DNA of 64,000 bases from VXNE01 sp965116625 (GCA_965116625.1 OZ220717.1:620001-684000); one strand, 5' to 3'; counted from the stretch's first letter, positions 21,970 to 31,354 are shown. Translations and numbers: made by a program. Notes: generated by a model not told the origin, from the letters alone.

Positions 21970-21999
21970 CTATCAGACTGTCGGACTTGGCGCACTAGC
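21970..21999 (+). repeat. repeat module X copy 3, left arm only
   Basis: Identical to the left arm and most of the loop of X copy 1 from CTATCAGACTG to GCGCACTAGCG, then truncated directly into Y copy 4. The right arm is missing. Confidence 0.75.
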
Positions 22000-22055
22000 G
22001 CCATGAAACCCGTCACCCCATGGGTGTCGTGTTTCACCCCCGCCCAAGCCCACCT
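22000..22055 (+). repeat. dispersed repeat, module Y copy 4
   Basis: GCCATGAAACCCGTC, palindrome CACCCCATGGGTG, then TCGTGTTTCACCCCCGCCCA and AGCCCACC. Preceded by CTAG shared with X copy 3 (21995-21998). Lies 66 bp before the acyl-CoA synthetase start. Confidence 0.8.
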
Positions 22056-22121
22056 ACGGCGGCGCCGTCCCTCGTGGAGTTACCGCCGTTCGGTTAATCT
22101 CTGCCGACCGAAGGAGGGACC

Positions 22122-24254
22122 ATGACTGCAGAGACTACTGTCCGCGGCATCATCGATAGCGCCGTCGCTGCGGGTCGCGAAGCGCTGACGCCGGACGAAG
22201 CCAAGCGCATCTGCGACGCCTACGACATTCCGTCCGCCGACCAGGCCGTCGCCGCTTCCGCGGCGGAGGCGGTCGCAATCGCCGAGCGGATCGGCTATCC
22301 GGTCGCGGCCAAGATCGTGTCGCCAGATATCGCCCACAAGACCGACGCGGGCGGCGTTGTGCTCGACATCGGCAATGCGGAGGAACTGGCCAGCGCTTAC
22401 GACCGGATCATCGCCAACGCCAGGGCGTTCGACGCGGACGCCGCCATCGACGGGGCGCTGATACAACGCCAGCTCGAGCGCACCCAGGACACCCAGGAAG
22501 TGATCGTCGGGGCGGTGACGGATCCCGTCTTCGGAAAACTGGTCGCCTTCGGCCTCGGCGGGCTGCTCGTGGAAGTGCTCGGCGACATCACGTTCCGGTT
22601 GGCGCCGGCTACGGTCGAAGAGACTTCATCGATGCTCGAAGACATCGCGGGCGCAGGAATCCTCAAGGGCGTGCGGGGCGCCGCAGCGGTCGATCACTCC
22701 GCCCTGGCGACGTTGATCGCCAATGCGAGCCGTCTGGTTTCCGATTTCCCCGAGATCGCGGAACTCGACTTGAATCCCGTGTTCGCCAGTCCCGGCGGGG
22801 CATTCGCCGTCGACCACCACATGCAACTCGGGGCTCCCGCCGAACCGCGCTACCGGCCAGATCACGACACCATCCTCGACGCCATGCGGCGCATCATGCA
22901 GCCGGATGCCGTGGCGGTCATCGGGGCGTCCGCCGAAGAGGGCAAGATCGGCAACTCCGTCATGCGCAACCTCATCGACGGGGGCTACGAGGGCGCCATC
23001 TACCCCGTACACCCCCGGGCCGAAACGATACTCGACCACACCTGTTATGCGAGCGTGACCGACGTGCCCGGCGACATCGACATCGCCATCTTCTGCATCC
23101 CCGCGCCACTGGTCTCGCGCGTGCTGGCCGACTGCGGCGCGAAGAAGATCCCCGGGGCGATCCTGATTCCATCAGGCTTCGCGGAAGTCGGCGAGCTTGC
23201 CCTGCAGGAGGAAATCGTCGCCGTCGCCCGCGAAAACAACGTGCGATTGATGGGGCCCAACATCTACGGCTTTTACTACACGCACAAGAACCTCTGCGCC
23301 ACGTTTTGCACGCCCTACACGGAAAAGGGAAAGGTGGCACTTTCGTCCCAGAGCGGCGGCGTCGGCATGGCCATCGTCGGATTCAGCCGCTCGGCGAAGA
23401 TGGGCGTTTCCGCCATCGTCGGCCTCGGCAACAAGGCCGACATCGACGAGGACGACCTGCTGACGTTCTTCGAGCAGGATCCGAACACCGAAGTCATCGC
23501 CATGCACGTCGAGGACCTGAAGGACGGCCGGGCATTCGCGGAAGTCGCCACCCGCGTGTCCCGAAAGAAACCCATCGTCGTACTGAAGGCCGGGCGCACC
23601 GGCATGGGCGCCCGTGCGGCGAACTCCCACACCGGGGCGCTCGCAGGCGACGACCGTGTCTACGACGCCGTTCTTCGCCAAAGCGGCGTGATCCGGGCGC
23701 ACAGTCTCAACGACATGCTCGAGTTCGCGCGAGGACTGCAGGTGCTGCCAACGCCCCAGGGTGAGAACGTCCTGATTCTGACGGGTGCGGGCGGATCCGG
23801 CGTGTTGCTGTCCGACGCCTGCGCGGACAACGACCTGACGCTGATGCCAATGCCGGCCGACCTGGACGCGGCTTTCCGCGAGTTCATTCCACCCTTCGGC
23901 GCTGCCGGAAACCCCGTGGACATCACGGGAGGAGAGCCGCCCACCACGTACCGGAGCACTATTGATCTCGCACTCAATGACGAGCGTGTACACGCGCTCG
24001 TGCTGGGCTACTGGCACACCATCATCACGCCGCCCATGGTGTTCGCCGAACTGCTCGCCGAAGCCGTCGCCGACGCGCGCAGCAGGGGCATAGACAAACC
24101 CGTGGCCGCATCCCTCGTCGGCGACGTCGAGATCGAGGAAGCCTGCGACTACCTGATGGACAGGAACATCCTTGCCTATCCCTACACAGCCGAAAAGCCC
24201 GTCGCGGTATTGGGAGCGAAGTACCGTTGGGCGCGCGCGGCTGGCCTGGTGTGA
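22122..24254 (+). CDS. NDP-forming acyl-CoA synthetase (acetate--CoA ligase type), beta-alpha fusion
   Basis: A 710-aa protein interconverting acyl-CoA plus ADP and phosphate with acid plus ATP and CoA. Domain order is the reverse of the common one. An ATP-grasp part comes first (YPVAAKIVSPDIAHKTDAGGV near 60-80). The CoA-binding Rossmann domain starts near 265 (VAVIGASAEEGKIGNSVMRN). A succinyl-CoA-ligase-like flavodoxin part follows, with the phosphorylatable His in ANSHTGALAGDD. GAAGGAGGG precedes the ATG at 22122 by about 3 bases. 46 bp upstream of the TauD gene. Acyl specificity unknown. Confidence 0.9.
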   Translation: MTAETTVRGIIDSAVAAGREALTPDEAKRICDAYDIPSADQAVAASAAEAVAIAERIGYPVAAKIVSPDIAHKTDAGGVVLDIGNAEELASAYDRIIANARAFDADAAIDGALIQRQLERTQDTQEVIVGAVTDPVFGKLVAFGLGGLLVEVLGDITFRLAPATVEETSSMLEDIAGAGILKGVRGAAAVDHSALATLIANASRLVSDFPEIAELDLNPVFASPGGAFAVDHHMQLGAPAEPRYRPDHDTILDAMRRIMQPDAVAVIGASAEEGKIGNSVMRNLIDGGYEGAIYPVHPRAETILDHTCYASVTDVPGDIDIAIFCIPAPLVSRVLADCGAKKIPGAILIPSGFAEVGELALQEEIVAVARENNVRLMGPNIYGFYYTHKNLCATFCTPYTEKGKVALSSQSGGVGMAIVGFSRSAKMGVSAIVGLGNKADIDEDDLLTFFEQDPNTEVIAMHVEDLKDGRAFAEVATRVSRKKPIVVLKAGRTGMGARAANSHTGALAGDDRVYDAVLRQSGVIRAHSLNDMLEFARGLQVLPTPQGENVLILTGAGGSGVLLSDACADNDLTLMPMPADLDAAFREFIPPFGAAGNPVDITGGEPPTTYRSTIDLALNDERVHALVLGYWHTIITPPMVFAELLAEAVADARSRGIDKPVAASLVGDVEIEEACDYLMDRNILAYPYTAEKPVAVLGAKYRWARAAGLV

Positions 24255-24300
24255 CGGTGCCGGCCACCATCGTCGAGCCGCCACCGAACGACGCGGGCGC

Positions 24301-25131
24301 ATGATGCGGCCGTATACACACATTGAGGTGCAGCCAGTCACGCCAACCATCGGCGCGCTAGTCAGTGGCGTCGATCTCGCCACCGTCGCCGAAGAAACCT
24401 GGCAGGAGATTCTCGACGCCTGGATGTCGCACTCGGTACTGTTTTTCCGCGACCAGACCATGTCGCCCGAACAGCACCTCGCCTTTGCGCGGCGTTTCGG
24501 ACCGCTGCATGTTCACCCAGCAGCCCCCTACGCCAACGGCATCCCCGAACTCATGATTATTCGTACCGACCGGCACTCGAAACGAAACAACGGGTCGGGC
24601 TGGCATTCCGATGTCTCAGCGGACGAAAAGCCGCCGCTTGGAACCATCCTGCACCTTCACGAGGTGCCGAGGCGCGGTGGCGACACCCTGTGGTCAAGCA
24701 TGTACGCCGCCTACGACGCCCTGTCCGCCCCGATGCAAACCCTGCTTGACTCGCTGACGGCGCGCCATACCGCCAACTACGATGGCTACTACGGCGACCA
24801 CCCCCCGCAGCGCGAATATCCGAGTGCGGTACATCCGGTCGTACGCACCCATCCGGTGACCAAACGGAAGGCGCTGTTCGTCAACTCCAGTTTCACGCGC
24901 CGCATCCTCGAACTCAGCGAACCCGAGAGCCGCTCCCTGCTCGCTTTTCTGTTCGAGCATGTCCAGAACCCGGCCTTCCAGTGCCGCTTCAAGTGGGCAC
25001 CCGGCTCCGTAGCCATGTGGGACAACCGCTGCACCCAGCATATGGCAGTCTGGGACTACTACCCGATGACCCGCGCCGGTCTGCGCGTCTCGATCAAGGG
25101 AGACAGGCCCTACTTTCTGTCGACTGGATAG
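24301..25131 (+). CDS. TauD/TfdA-family Fe(II)/2-oxoglutarate dioxygenase
   Basis: A 276-aa non-heme iron oxygenase. The N-terminus reads IEVQPVTPTIGALVSGVDLA. The iron ligands are H and D of GWHSDVS (about residue 101) and a distal His in TQHMAVWDYYP, with the 2-oxoglutarate Arg in RAGLRVSIKG. The ATG at 24301 is chosen over an upstream in-frame ATG because the TauD fold starts here. Probably cotranscribed with the acyl-CoA synthetase. Substrate unknown: TauD members hydroxylate sulfonates, sulfate esters, carnitine precursors and others. Confidence 0.88.
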   Translation: MMRPYTHIEVQPVTPTIGALVSGVDLATVAEETWQEILDAWMSHSVLFFRDQTMSPEQHLAFARRFGPLHVHPAAPYANGIPELMIIRTDRHSKRNNGSGWHSDVSADEKPPLGTILHLHEVPRRGGDTLWSSMYAAYDALSAPMQTLLDSLTARHTANYDGYYGDHPPQREYPSAVHPVVRTHPVTKRKALFVNSSFTRRILELSEPESRSLLAFLFEHVQNPAFQCRFKWAPGSVAMWDNRCTQHMAVWDYYPMTRAGLRVSIKGDRPYFLSTG

Positions 25132-25195
25132 GACCGCTACCGGCTGCTGGGTGCGGCAGAGGATCGCGTGCCCTGGCTGAATTGTCCCTCAAGGG

Positions 25196-27052
25196 CTATC
25201 GCCCTCGGCGGCGACCCTCCGCAAAGGGATTGGGCCGGCGTCGCTGGCGCTCCCGGAATCGGTCGACGCGGCACAAGGCCTCCACTTCCCGGCTGACCGG
25301 CGCTACTTCGCCGCAGATGAGGCTCGCTATCCATTCCCCCGCGATTGCCGCCGAGCCGACGCCGATGGACCCGTGCCCGGTGGTGACCCAGGTGTTCGGG
25401 CCCGCCTGGCCGATCACCGGCGTGCGGTCCGACGTGACGGCCCGGATTCCCCTGAAGAAGCCCTGCGAGGCACCTGGCGGGTGGCCAAAGAACTTGCGGA
25501 ACCGCTCCGCGTTGGCCGCCGTGGCGTCCTTCGTGAGCCACGGCCGATACTCGTACGTGGCGCCAATCCAGCAGGACGGTCCAGCGGGCAACGCATAGCC
25601 ATCCGCAAGCACCGGAAGGCGCAGCGGGCCGGCATCGAACCTGTCTGCCTGTCCGACCAGGGGCGCGACCTCGAGGTCGGGCAGGGACTCGGTAGCCGCG
25701 CAACCGTTGGCCAGGACCCGAATACCACTTCCATGAAAGTACGCATCCGGCGACGGGACAAATGCCAGCACTTCCTTACGCGTCAGCGGTCGGGGAACAT
25801 TCCCCGGCTGAAGGCTCCCGGGGGCCTCCGACGTGAAACGTATGCGTGGATGATCGAGCAACGACCTGCACAGGGCCGCGCCTTCGATAGCAGCACCATG
25901 CGGGAAGTAAAGGCCACTCTCGGCAATGTCCATCCCGGCAAGTTCCGAGGCATCGCGCGGGGACACCCGCTCGATCCACTCCGACGGCAGAACCTCACCC
26001 AATGCATGGAGGCGTTCGGCTTTGGTATTCGGTCCCGGTAGTTGGAGTGCCCCTTTCGAAGCGACCCCGCCGCAACCTGAATAGAACCAGGTCGCGTATG
26101 CGTACGCGTGGGCGCGCAGCGAGGCGGCAGCGCTACCGTCACCCAGGAGCCGCGCATGCAGCACCGCGCCCGGGATCGCCGAAGCGCCATTCGCGATAGC
26201 GGCATCGTGCACCCTGACCGCCACTCCTCGCTCTGCCAGGGCGCGGGCTACCGAGCATCCGGCCAACCCGGCGCCGACCACGGACACCTCCCGTGGCGGC
26301 GGTGCGGGGCGTTCGGGGGCTCCGGGTGCAACACCCAGCACACTGTGCCGCTTGGGACCGTGCTGGCGGATGCGGGAGACTTCGAAGCCCGCGTTCGCCA
26401 ACGCACGTTTGACGACACCGGCGGCGGAATAGGTGGTCACCGTCGTCCCCGGTCCCGAGAGCCCGGCAATGGCGGCGCAGGTACGGGGCGACCAGATGCC
26501 CGGACTGCGGGGCGGGGCGAAGCCGTCCAGGAACCACGCATCCACCGTTCGCGACGGCGTTGTCCCAAGGTCCGACAACCCCGCGAGCGCATCGCCAAGG
26601 TAAAGCGAAAGCGAGACTCTCCCCCCTGCCAGGCGGCGGCGGTGCCAACCGGAGATTCGTGGCGGCAGGATCCTGGACAACTCTCGATGCACGGCCAAGC
26701 CGGAAACGCCGGCAGCGCGGGCGATATCGCTCCCGGAGGGGAGCGCATGCTCGAAGGCGATGTAGTGCAACCGGCCGCCGGAACGCCTGAGAAACTGTTC
26801 AGCCGCGACGGCGAAATTGAGGCCCGTACCGAATCCCAGTTCGCCGATGGTGAACACGGACGCGGAGCCGAACCGCTCTTCGAGCCGCGCGGGGCCGATA
26901 AACGTCCGCAGCGCCTCGGCCCGAGCGTCCACGTCGTGGTAGATGTCGTCTTCATCGACCGACACCGGCCGGCGCCCCTCCCATCGCAACGCCGGAGGCT
27001 CCAGGATCCGGTGGACCGAGGTCTCATCCATCACGCCACGTTGCTCAGACAT
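25196..27052 (-). CDS. mnmC: bifunctional tRNA mnm5s2U34 enzyme MnmC
   Basis: A two-domain enzyme that completes 5-methylaminomethyl-2-thiouridine at the tRNA wobble base. The N-terminal methyltransferase (about 1-230) has GELGFGTGLNFAVAAE and the acceptor region DAWFLDGFAPPRSPGIW. The C-terminal FAD oxidoreductase opens at about 255 with VSVVGAGLAGCSVARALAERG. The start is uncertain (27052 or 27031); both fall just before the first conserved block LRWEGRRPVS. Convergent with the TauD gene and divergent from the desaturase. Confidence 0.92.
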   Translation of the reverse strand: MSEQRGVMDETSVHRILEPPALRWEGRRPVSVDEDDIYHDVDARAEALRTFIGPARLEERFGSASVFTIGELGFGTGLNFAVAAEQFLRRSGGRLHYIAFEHALPSGSDIARAAGVSGLAVHRELSRILPPRISGWHRRRLAGGRVSLSLYLGDALAGLSDLGTTPSRTVDAWFLDGFAPPRSPGIWSPRTCAAIAGLSGPGTTVTTYSAAGVVKRALANAGFEVSRIRQHGPKRHSVLGVAPGAPERPAPPPREVSVVGAGLAGCSVARALAERGVAVRVHDAAIANGASAIPGAVLHARLLGDGSAAASLRAHAYAYATWFYSGCGGVASKGALQLPGPNTKAERLHALGEVLPSEWIERVSPRDASELAGMDIAESGLYFPHGAAIEGAALCRSLLDHPRIRFTSEAPGSLQPGNVPRPLTRKEVLAFVPSPDAYFHGSGIRVLANGCAATESLPDLEVAPLVGQADRFDAGPLRLPVLADGYALPAGPSCWIGATYEYRPWLTKDATAANAERFRKFFGHPPGASQGFFRGIRAVTSDRTPVIGQAGPNTWVTTGHGSIGVGSAAIAGEWIASLICGEVAPVSREVEALCRVDRFRERQRRRPNPFAEGRRRGR

Positions 27053-27217
27053 GAAAGCGAGGAGCGTTTCACGGCGCCGACAAGCCGGGGTACGGAATGC
27101 GACAATCCCATCGCGCGACAAGCCGCAAAAATGTTATCTTCCACCGTCCTTCGCGGCCGTGTGGACCGATCGCGGGCCCATCGCGAACAACGAGAACTAT
27201 CAAAGGGGGTCAATTCG

Positions 27218-28426
27218 GTGAACCTGGCGGATTGGTGGTACGGCCTCGTCGGCTTTTCGGTACCGGTCATGGTCGTTTACTTGCTCGCCATGTGCCATGT
27301 CACGCTCGTGTCCGTGACACTGTATCTCCACCGGCACTCGGCGCACCGCGCGCTGGAACTGCATCCGGCACTACAACACTTCTTCCGTTTCTGGCTGTGG
27401 CTGACGACGGGCATGTCCACGAAAGTCTGGACGGCAGTACATCGCAAACATCATGCCACGACAGAATCCGAGCAGGACCCCCACAGTCCCCAGATCCACG
27501 GCCTTGCCTCGATCCTGTTCCGGGGCGCCGAGCACTACCGCGACGCAATAACCGAGGAGACGCTCGCGAAGTACGGCAGGGGCACGCCCGACGACTGGCT
27601 GGAACGGAACGTCTACGCACCGCACGCCATGTTGGGAATCGGCAGCCTTGCGGTATTCGACGTCCTGTTGTTCGGCACGCTCGGGGCAACCGTGTGGGCC
27701 CTGCAGATGATGTGCATTCCGTTTCTCGCCGCCGGTGTCGTCAACGGTGTCGGTCACTTTTGGGGCTACCGCAACTTCGAGTGTCCGGACGCCTCGCGCA
27801 ACGTCGTGCCGTGGGGAATCATCATCTGTGGCGAGGAACTGCACAACAACCACCACACCTATCCGAACTCCGCGAAACTCTCCGTCAAGCCCTGGGAATT
27901 CGATATGGGCTGGGCGTGGATTCGCGTCCTGCAAACGCTCCGCCTGGCCAAGCCGCTCTACACCGGTCCCAAGGTGGCACGCGCTACCGACAAGACGTCC
28001 ATCGACATGGATACGACCTGGGCCGTGCTGAACGACCGTTTCCGTGTCATGGCGCGCTATGCCGAAGAAGTGGTGGCGCCCCTGGTCAAGCAGGAGCGCA
28101 AACACGCGGATGCCTTGACGCGGCGCCTGTTGCGGCGCGCCCAGCGGTTGCTCTGCCGCCATGACACGTTGGTGAGCGAACGCCAGCGGCGGCATATTAC
28201 GGAGGTCGTCGGCGCAAGCCCGCTGCTCAAGACCATTTATGAAAAGCGGCTGGAACTCGCTGAACTCTGGTCCGAGAAGGGCCGCGGCACCGAGTTGCTG
28301 GAAGCATTCCGCAAGTGGTGCGCCGAGGCGGAGGAAACCGGCATCCAGGTACTTTCCGACTTCGTCAGGGACCTGAAGTCATACACGGTTCCGGCACCGG
28401 TCCGCGCACGCATTTCCGACAACTGA
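27218..28426 (+). CDS. acyl-CoA/fatty acid desaturase
   Basis: A 402-aa di-iron membrane desaturase. Three His boxes are present: HRHSAH near residue 44, HRKHH near 77, and HNNHH near 211, as in delta-9 desaturases. Hydrophobic helices flank them (VPVMVVYLLAMCHVTLV, and LGIGSLAVFDVLLFGTLGA). The C-terminal 140 residues are a charged helical extension. A GTG start with AAAGGGGG about 8 bases upstream fits; the frame extends far upstream as antisense to mnmC, but that portion is not coding in character. Likely makes monounsaturated membrane acyl chains. Confidence 0.9.
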   Translation: MNLADWWYGLVGFSVPVMVVYLLAMCHVTLVSVTLYLHRHSAHRALELHPALQHFFRFWLWLTTGMSTKVWTAVHRKHHATTESEQDPHSPQIHGLASILFRGAEHYRDAITEETLAKYGRGTPDDWLERNVYAPHAMLGIGSLAVFDVLLFGTLGATVWALQMMCIPFLAAGVVNGVGHFWGYRNFECPDASRNVVPWGIIICGEELHNNHHTYPNSAKLSVKPWEFDMGWAWIRVLQTLRLAKPLYTGPKVARATDKTSIDMDTTWAVLNDRFRVMARYAEEVVAPLVKQERKHADALTRRLLRRAQRLLCRHDTLVSERQRRHITEVVGASPLLKTIYEKRLELAELWSEKGRGTELLEAFRKWCAEAEETGIQVLSDFVRDLKSYTVPAPVRARISDN

Positions 28427-28476
28427 CCGTCCGCCGCCCCGCCGGGATCTGATTCCGGGAGCGTCCGGGCGGGAGA

Positions 28477-30153
28477 CTACATGCGGTCGACCGTCTCTAT
28501 CCCTAGCAGACCCAATCCCCGTTGCAGGGTCTCTCCGGTCAGCGCGCACAGTTTCAGGCGATGATCGCGTAGCGCCCCCGGCGCGTCGAGAACCGGGCAG
28601 GTCTCGTAGAACTTCATGAAATCGCCCGCAAGGCTGTAAAGGTAGCCGCTCAGGTAGTGCGGCAGAGCTTCGGCCGCCACCAGTTCCAACGTTTCCTGGA
28701 ACCTCAGCAAGGCGACCCCAAGGCGCCTTTCCGTCTCGTTCGAGATGGCCGGAGCCTCGGTCAGCGCGGAAGGATCAACGTCGCCGCGGCGGAACAGGCT
28801 CTGGATCCGCGCATATGCGTACTGCAGGTACGGTGCCGTGTTGCCGTCGAAGTTCAGCATCGCATCCCAGTCGAAGACATAGTCGCTCGCCCGGTGCTTC
28901 GAGACATCGGCGTACTTGACCGCGCCGATCCCGACGACGCGCGCGATACGGTCGGCCTCTTCTTCGTCGAGTTCCGGGTTCTTCTCGATCACGAGGGACC
29001 GGGCCCTGCGCACCGCCTCGTCGAGCAGGTCCGCGAGTTTCACGACATCGCCCGAGCGGGTCTTGAAGGGCCTGTTGTCGGGGCCCATGATCGCGCCGAA
29101 CGGGTGGTGTTCAAGCGCGCAGGACTCATGCGCAAACCCGGCTTTCCTGGCAACCGCGAACAGTTGGCGAAAGTGCAGCGTCTGCCGCGTATCGACGAAA
29201 TACAGTATCCGATCTGCCCGGTAGTGGTCCGAACGGTAGCGTACCGCCGCGAGATCCGTGGTCGCGTACAGGTAGCCGCCATCGCGCTTCTGCACGATCA
29301 AAGGCGTTTCGAGTTCGTCGAGAAATACGCACTTCGCACCGTCGTCGACCGTGAGCAGGCCGGCGCTTTCGAGATCGGCGATGACGTTCGGCAGGTCGTC
29401 GTTGTAGCGGCTCTCCGCGTCGAGATCCTTATCGCCGAGGGTGATGCCGAGCGTGTCGTACACCGATCGGCAGTGGGACAGCGAAATATCCACGAAACGC
29501 TGCCAGTACCCCCGCACCCGCTCGTCGCCGCCCTGCAGGGCGACGACCGTGTGGCGTGCGCGTTCCGCGAACGCGGGATCCGAATCAAAGCGCTCTCGAG
29601 CCGCTGCGTAGAACACTTCGAGGTCGCGAAGCTCCGGCGCGTCTTCCCGCACATCCTCGAGATGCGCGACGAGCATGCCGAACTGCGTCCCCCAGTCGCC
29701 CACGTGATTCTGCCGAATCACACGGTGACCAAGCGCCTCGAGAACGCGCACCATGGAGTCCCCGATGGTCGTGCGCAAATGCCCCACGTGCATTTCTTTC
29801 GCCAGGTTGGGACTCGAGTAGTCCACCACGATAGTGTCGGGGCGCTCGGTCCGGTCGATCTCCACCTGGCGCAGTTGTTCGCCGACGAACGCGGGCGACA
29901 GGGTGATATTGATGAAACCGGGGCCTTCGACCGTCACGGACCGGGCGAAATCCACGTCCCCCAGCGCTTCGACGACCGCCGACGCGAGCATGCGCGGCTG
30001 GGTTCGCGCCTGCTTCGCAGCCGCCATGGCCCCGTTGGCCTGGTAGTCGCCGAATTCAGGACGCGTGGCGGCGCCGATCATCGGCTCGGCGCCGGCGCCA
30101 GCCGTCCCGAATGCCGCAGCGAAGCGCCCGTGCAGGAACGCCCGCAGGTTCAT
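28477..30153 (-). CDS. argS: arginyl-tRNA synthetase
   Basis: A 558-aa class Ia enzyme. The Arg-tRNA-binding N-terminal domain is followed by the HIGH-type motif in KEMHVGHLRTTIGDSMVRV near residue 120 and the DALR anticodon domain at the C-terminus ending LLGIETVDRM. The ATG at 30153 overlaps the stop of the upstream cold-shock gene as ATGA; the family begins right here (MNLRAFL). Typical length 550-580. Confidence 0.97.
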   Translation of the reverse strand: MNLRAFLHGRFAAAFGTAGAGAEPMIGAATRPEFGDYQANGAMAAAKQARTQPRMLASAVVEALGDVDFARSVTVEGPGFINITLSPAFVGEQLRQVEIDRTERPDTIVVDYSSPNLAKEMHVGHLRTTIGDSMVRVLEALGHRVIRQNHVGDWGTQFGMLVAHLEDVREDAPELRDLEVFYAAARERFDSDPAFAERARHTVVALQGGDERVRGYWQRFVDISLSHCRSVYDTLGITLGDKDLDAESRYNDDLPNVIADLESAGLLTVDDGAKCVFLDELETPLIVQKRDGGYLYATTDLAAVRYRSDHYRADRILYFVDTRQTLHFRQLFAVARKAGFAHESCALEHHPFGAIMGPDNRPFKTRSGDVVKLADLLDEAVRRARSLVIEKNPELDEEEADRIARVVGIGAVKYADVSKHRASDYVFDWDAMLNFDGNTAPYLQYAYARIQSLFRRGDVDPSALTEAPAISNETERRLGVALLRFQETLELVAAEALPHYLSGYLYSLAGDFMKFYETCPVLDAPGALRDHRLKLCALTGETLQRGLGLLGIETVDRM

Positions 30154-30596
30154 TCTTCCTGGGTGGAGACTTCCTCCGCCCGCCATCCACGGCTGCGTTC
30201 CACCGCAACGAAGGTAACGCGCGCACCTTCGCGCAACTCCCGGTCACCGGTACCGTCCCGGATACTCCGGCGGTGTACGAAGACGTCGCCGCCGACGTCA
30301 CGAATGATGAATCCGAACCCCTTCGTCGGATCGAACCACTTGACGACGCCGGTTTCTCGCTCGCCGGTCGTCTCCCGTCTTGGGCGGCGGGGCCGGCGTG
30401 CGCGGGTCCGCACGGGTTCCGTGCGCGCCGCAACCTTCTCGACCACCAGCACGGTGACGAGACAGGAAACGAGGGTCAGCACGAAATACCCAAGGTAGCT
30501 GCCCGGCAGGAAACGATGGGCGACGTCCGTGGCGATCGCCGCCGCGAGGGCGGCGACACCGATGGTGGCAACGAGGAAAACAGTGGAGCGCTTCAT
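30150..30596 (-). CDS. membrane-anchored cold-shock-domain protein
   Basis: A 148-aa protein. The N-terminal half has two predicted membrane helices (TVFLVATIGVAALAAAIA and YLGYFVLTLVSCLVTVLVV) followed by a very basic Arg/Pro linker. Residues about 82-148 form a cold-shock domain with KWFDPTKGFGFI (RNP1) and DVFVH (RNP2). CSD proteins bind single-stranded RNA or DNA; here binding at the membrane face is inferred. The ATG at 30596 is preferred over a TTG nine bases upstream. It overlaps argS by 4 bp, an unusual partnership. Confidence 0.85.
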   Translation of the reverse strand: MKRSTVFLVATIGVAALAAAIATDVAHRFLPGSYLGYFVLTLVSCLVTVLVVEKVAARTEPVRTRARRPRRPRRETTGERETGVVKWFDPTKGFGFIIRDVGGDVFVHRRSIRDGTGDRELREGARVTFVAVERSRGWRAEEVSTQEE

Positions 30597-30706
30597 GACA
30601 GTCAACGCGTCGGTGAACGAAGTGTCGTCCTATGATAGCGCGGGACAGGTTCCTGCCGAACGGAGCCGCTCACCGAGTCGAGCGGCAGGGCGGCGGCCTC
30701 GCGGTG

Positions 30707-31354
30707 CTACCGGATGCCGGACTCGCCGCCTTCGCGTCGGTATGCGCGCGAAATGACGATGGGTTCGACCGGTACGTCGAGCATTCCGCCGCGCGTCGTC
30801 GTTTCCACGTCCCCGATCTCCTCCGCCACATCCGTACCCTCAATGAGTTCGCCGAACACGGTATAGCCGGGCTGGCCCGGCCGGTAGTCGAGGTGCGTGT
30901 TGTCGTTCAGGTTGATGTAGAACTGGGCGCCCGCGGAGTCCGGCGGCGTGTCCCGTGCCATCGACAGCGTGTACTTGCGATTCCTGAGTCCGTTTTTGGA
31001 TTCGTTGACAACCGTACGAGGGGCATCCCTGTACTGCATGTCTGGCAAGTGCCCCCCGGTCTGTACCACGAACCCGGCGATCACGCGATGGAAGATCAGG
31101 CCGTCGTAGAACCCCGAATCGACCAGTTCGAGAATATTGTCCACCGTCTCTGGCGCTTCCAGCGCGAAGAGTTCCGCAACCAGGTTGCCCCTGGTGGTCT
31201 CGAACACAACGATGGGCGACTCGACAGACACGATCGATTCAGCCGGCGCCGATGCCGCGGGGACCGCGATCATCATCGACGCGAGGGTCGCCCACATGGA
31301 CGCTTTCGCTTTCGTGGACAGTCGCAACAGCCATTTCATCGCAATGTTCCTCAT
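30707..31354 (-). CDS. secreted/periplasmic cyclophilin-type peptidyl-prolyl isomerase
   Basis: A 215-aa protein with an N-terminal signal-like segment (MWATLASMMIAVPAASAPA, cleavage around ASA). The cyclophilin core follows: FHRVIAGFVVQTGGHL holds the catalytic Arg, and AGAQFYINLNDN the Gln/Phe pocket. The family accelerates prolyl isomerisation; export suggests envelope protein folding. The ATG overlaps the pdxJ stop (ATGA), so it is in the pdxJ operon. Confidence 0.92.
   Translation of the reverse strand: MRNIAMKWLLRLSTKAKASMWATLASMMIAVPAASAPAESIVSVESPIVVFETTRGNLVAELFALEAPETVDNILELVDSGFYDGLIFHRVIAGFVVQTGGHLPDMQYRDAPRTVVNESKNGLRNRKYTLSMARDTPPDSAGAQFYINLNDNTHLDYRPGQPGYTVFGELIEGTDVAEEIGDVETTTRGGMLDVPVEPIVISRAYRREGGESGIR

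Larger units (their letters stand above)
21686..22121. other. 436-bp divergent intergenic holding the repeat cluster
   Basis: Separates the lyase gene (minus) from the acyl-CoA synthetase gene (plus), so both promoters should lie here. From 21733 to 22055 it is almost entirely composed of X and Y repeat modules listed separately. The remaining ends are short: 47 bp next to the lyase and 66 bp next to the synthetase. No convincing sigma-70 promoter was seen. Confidence 0.8.

Noticed and set aside
21733..22055. CRISPR array or tandem repeat array
   Set aside because: Units are of two kinds, partly inverted, truncated into each other, with no unique spacers of equal length and no cas genes.
28427..28476. 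GC-rich imperfect inverted repeat between desaturase and argS ends
   Set aside because: Pairing is broken and no T-run follows, so it is not supported as a terminator.
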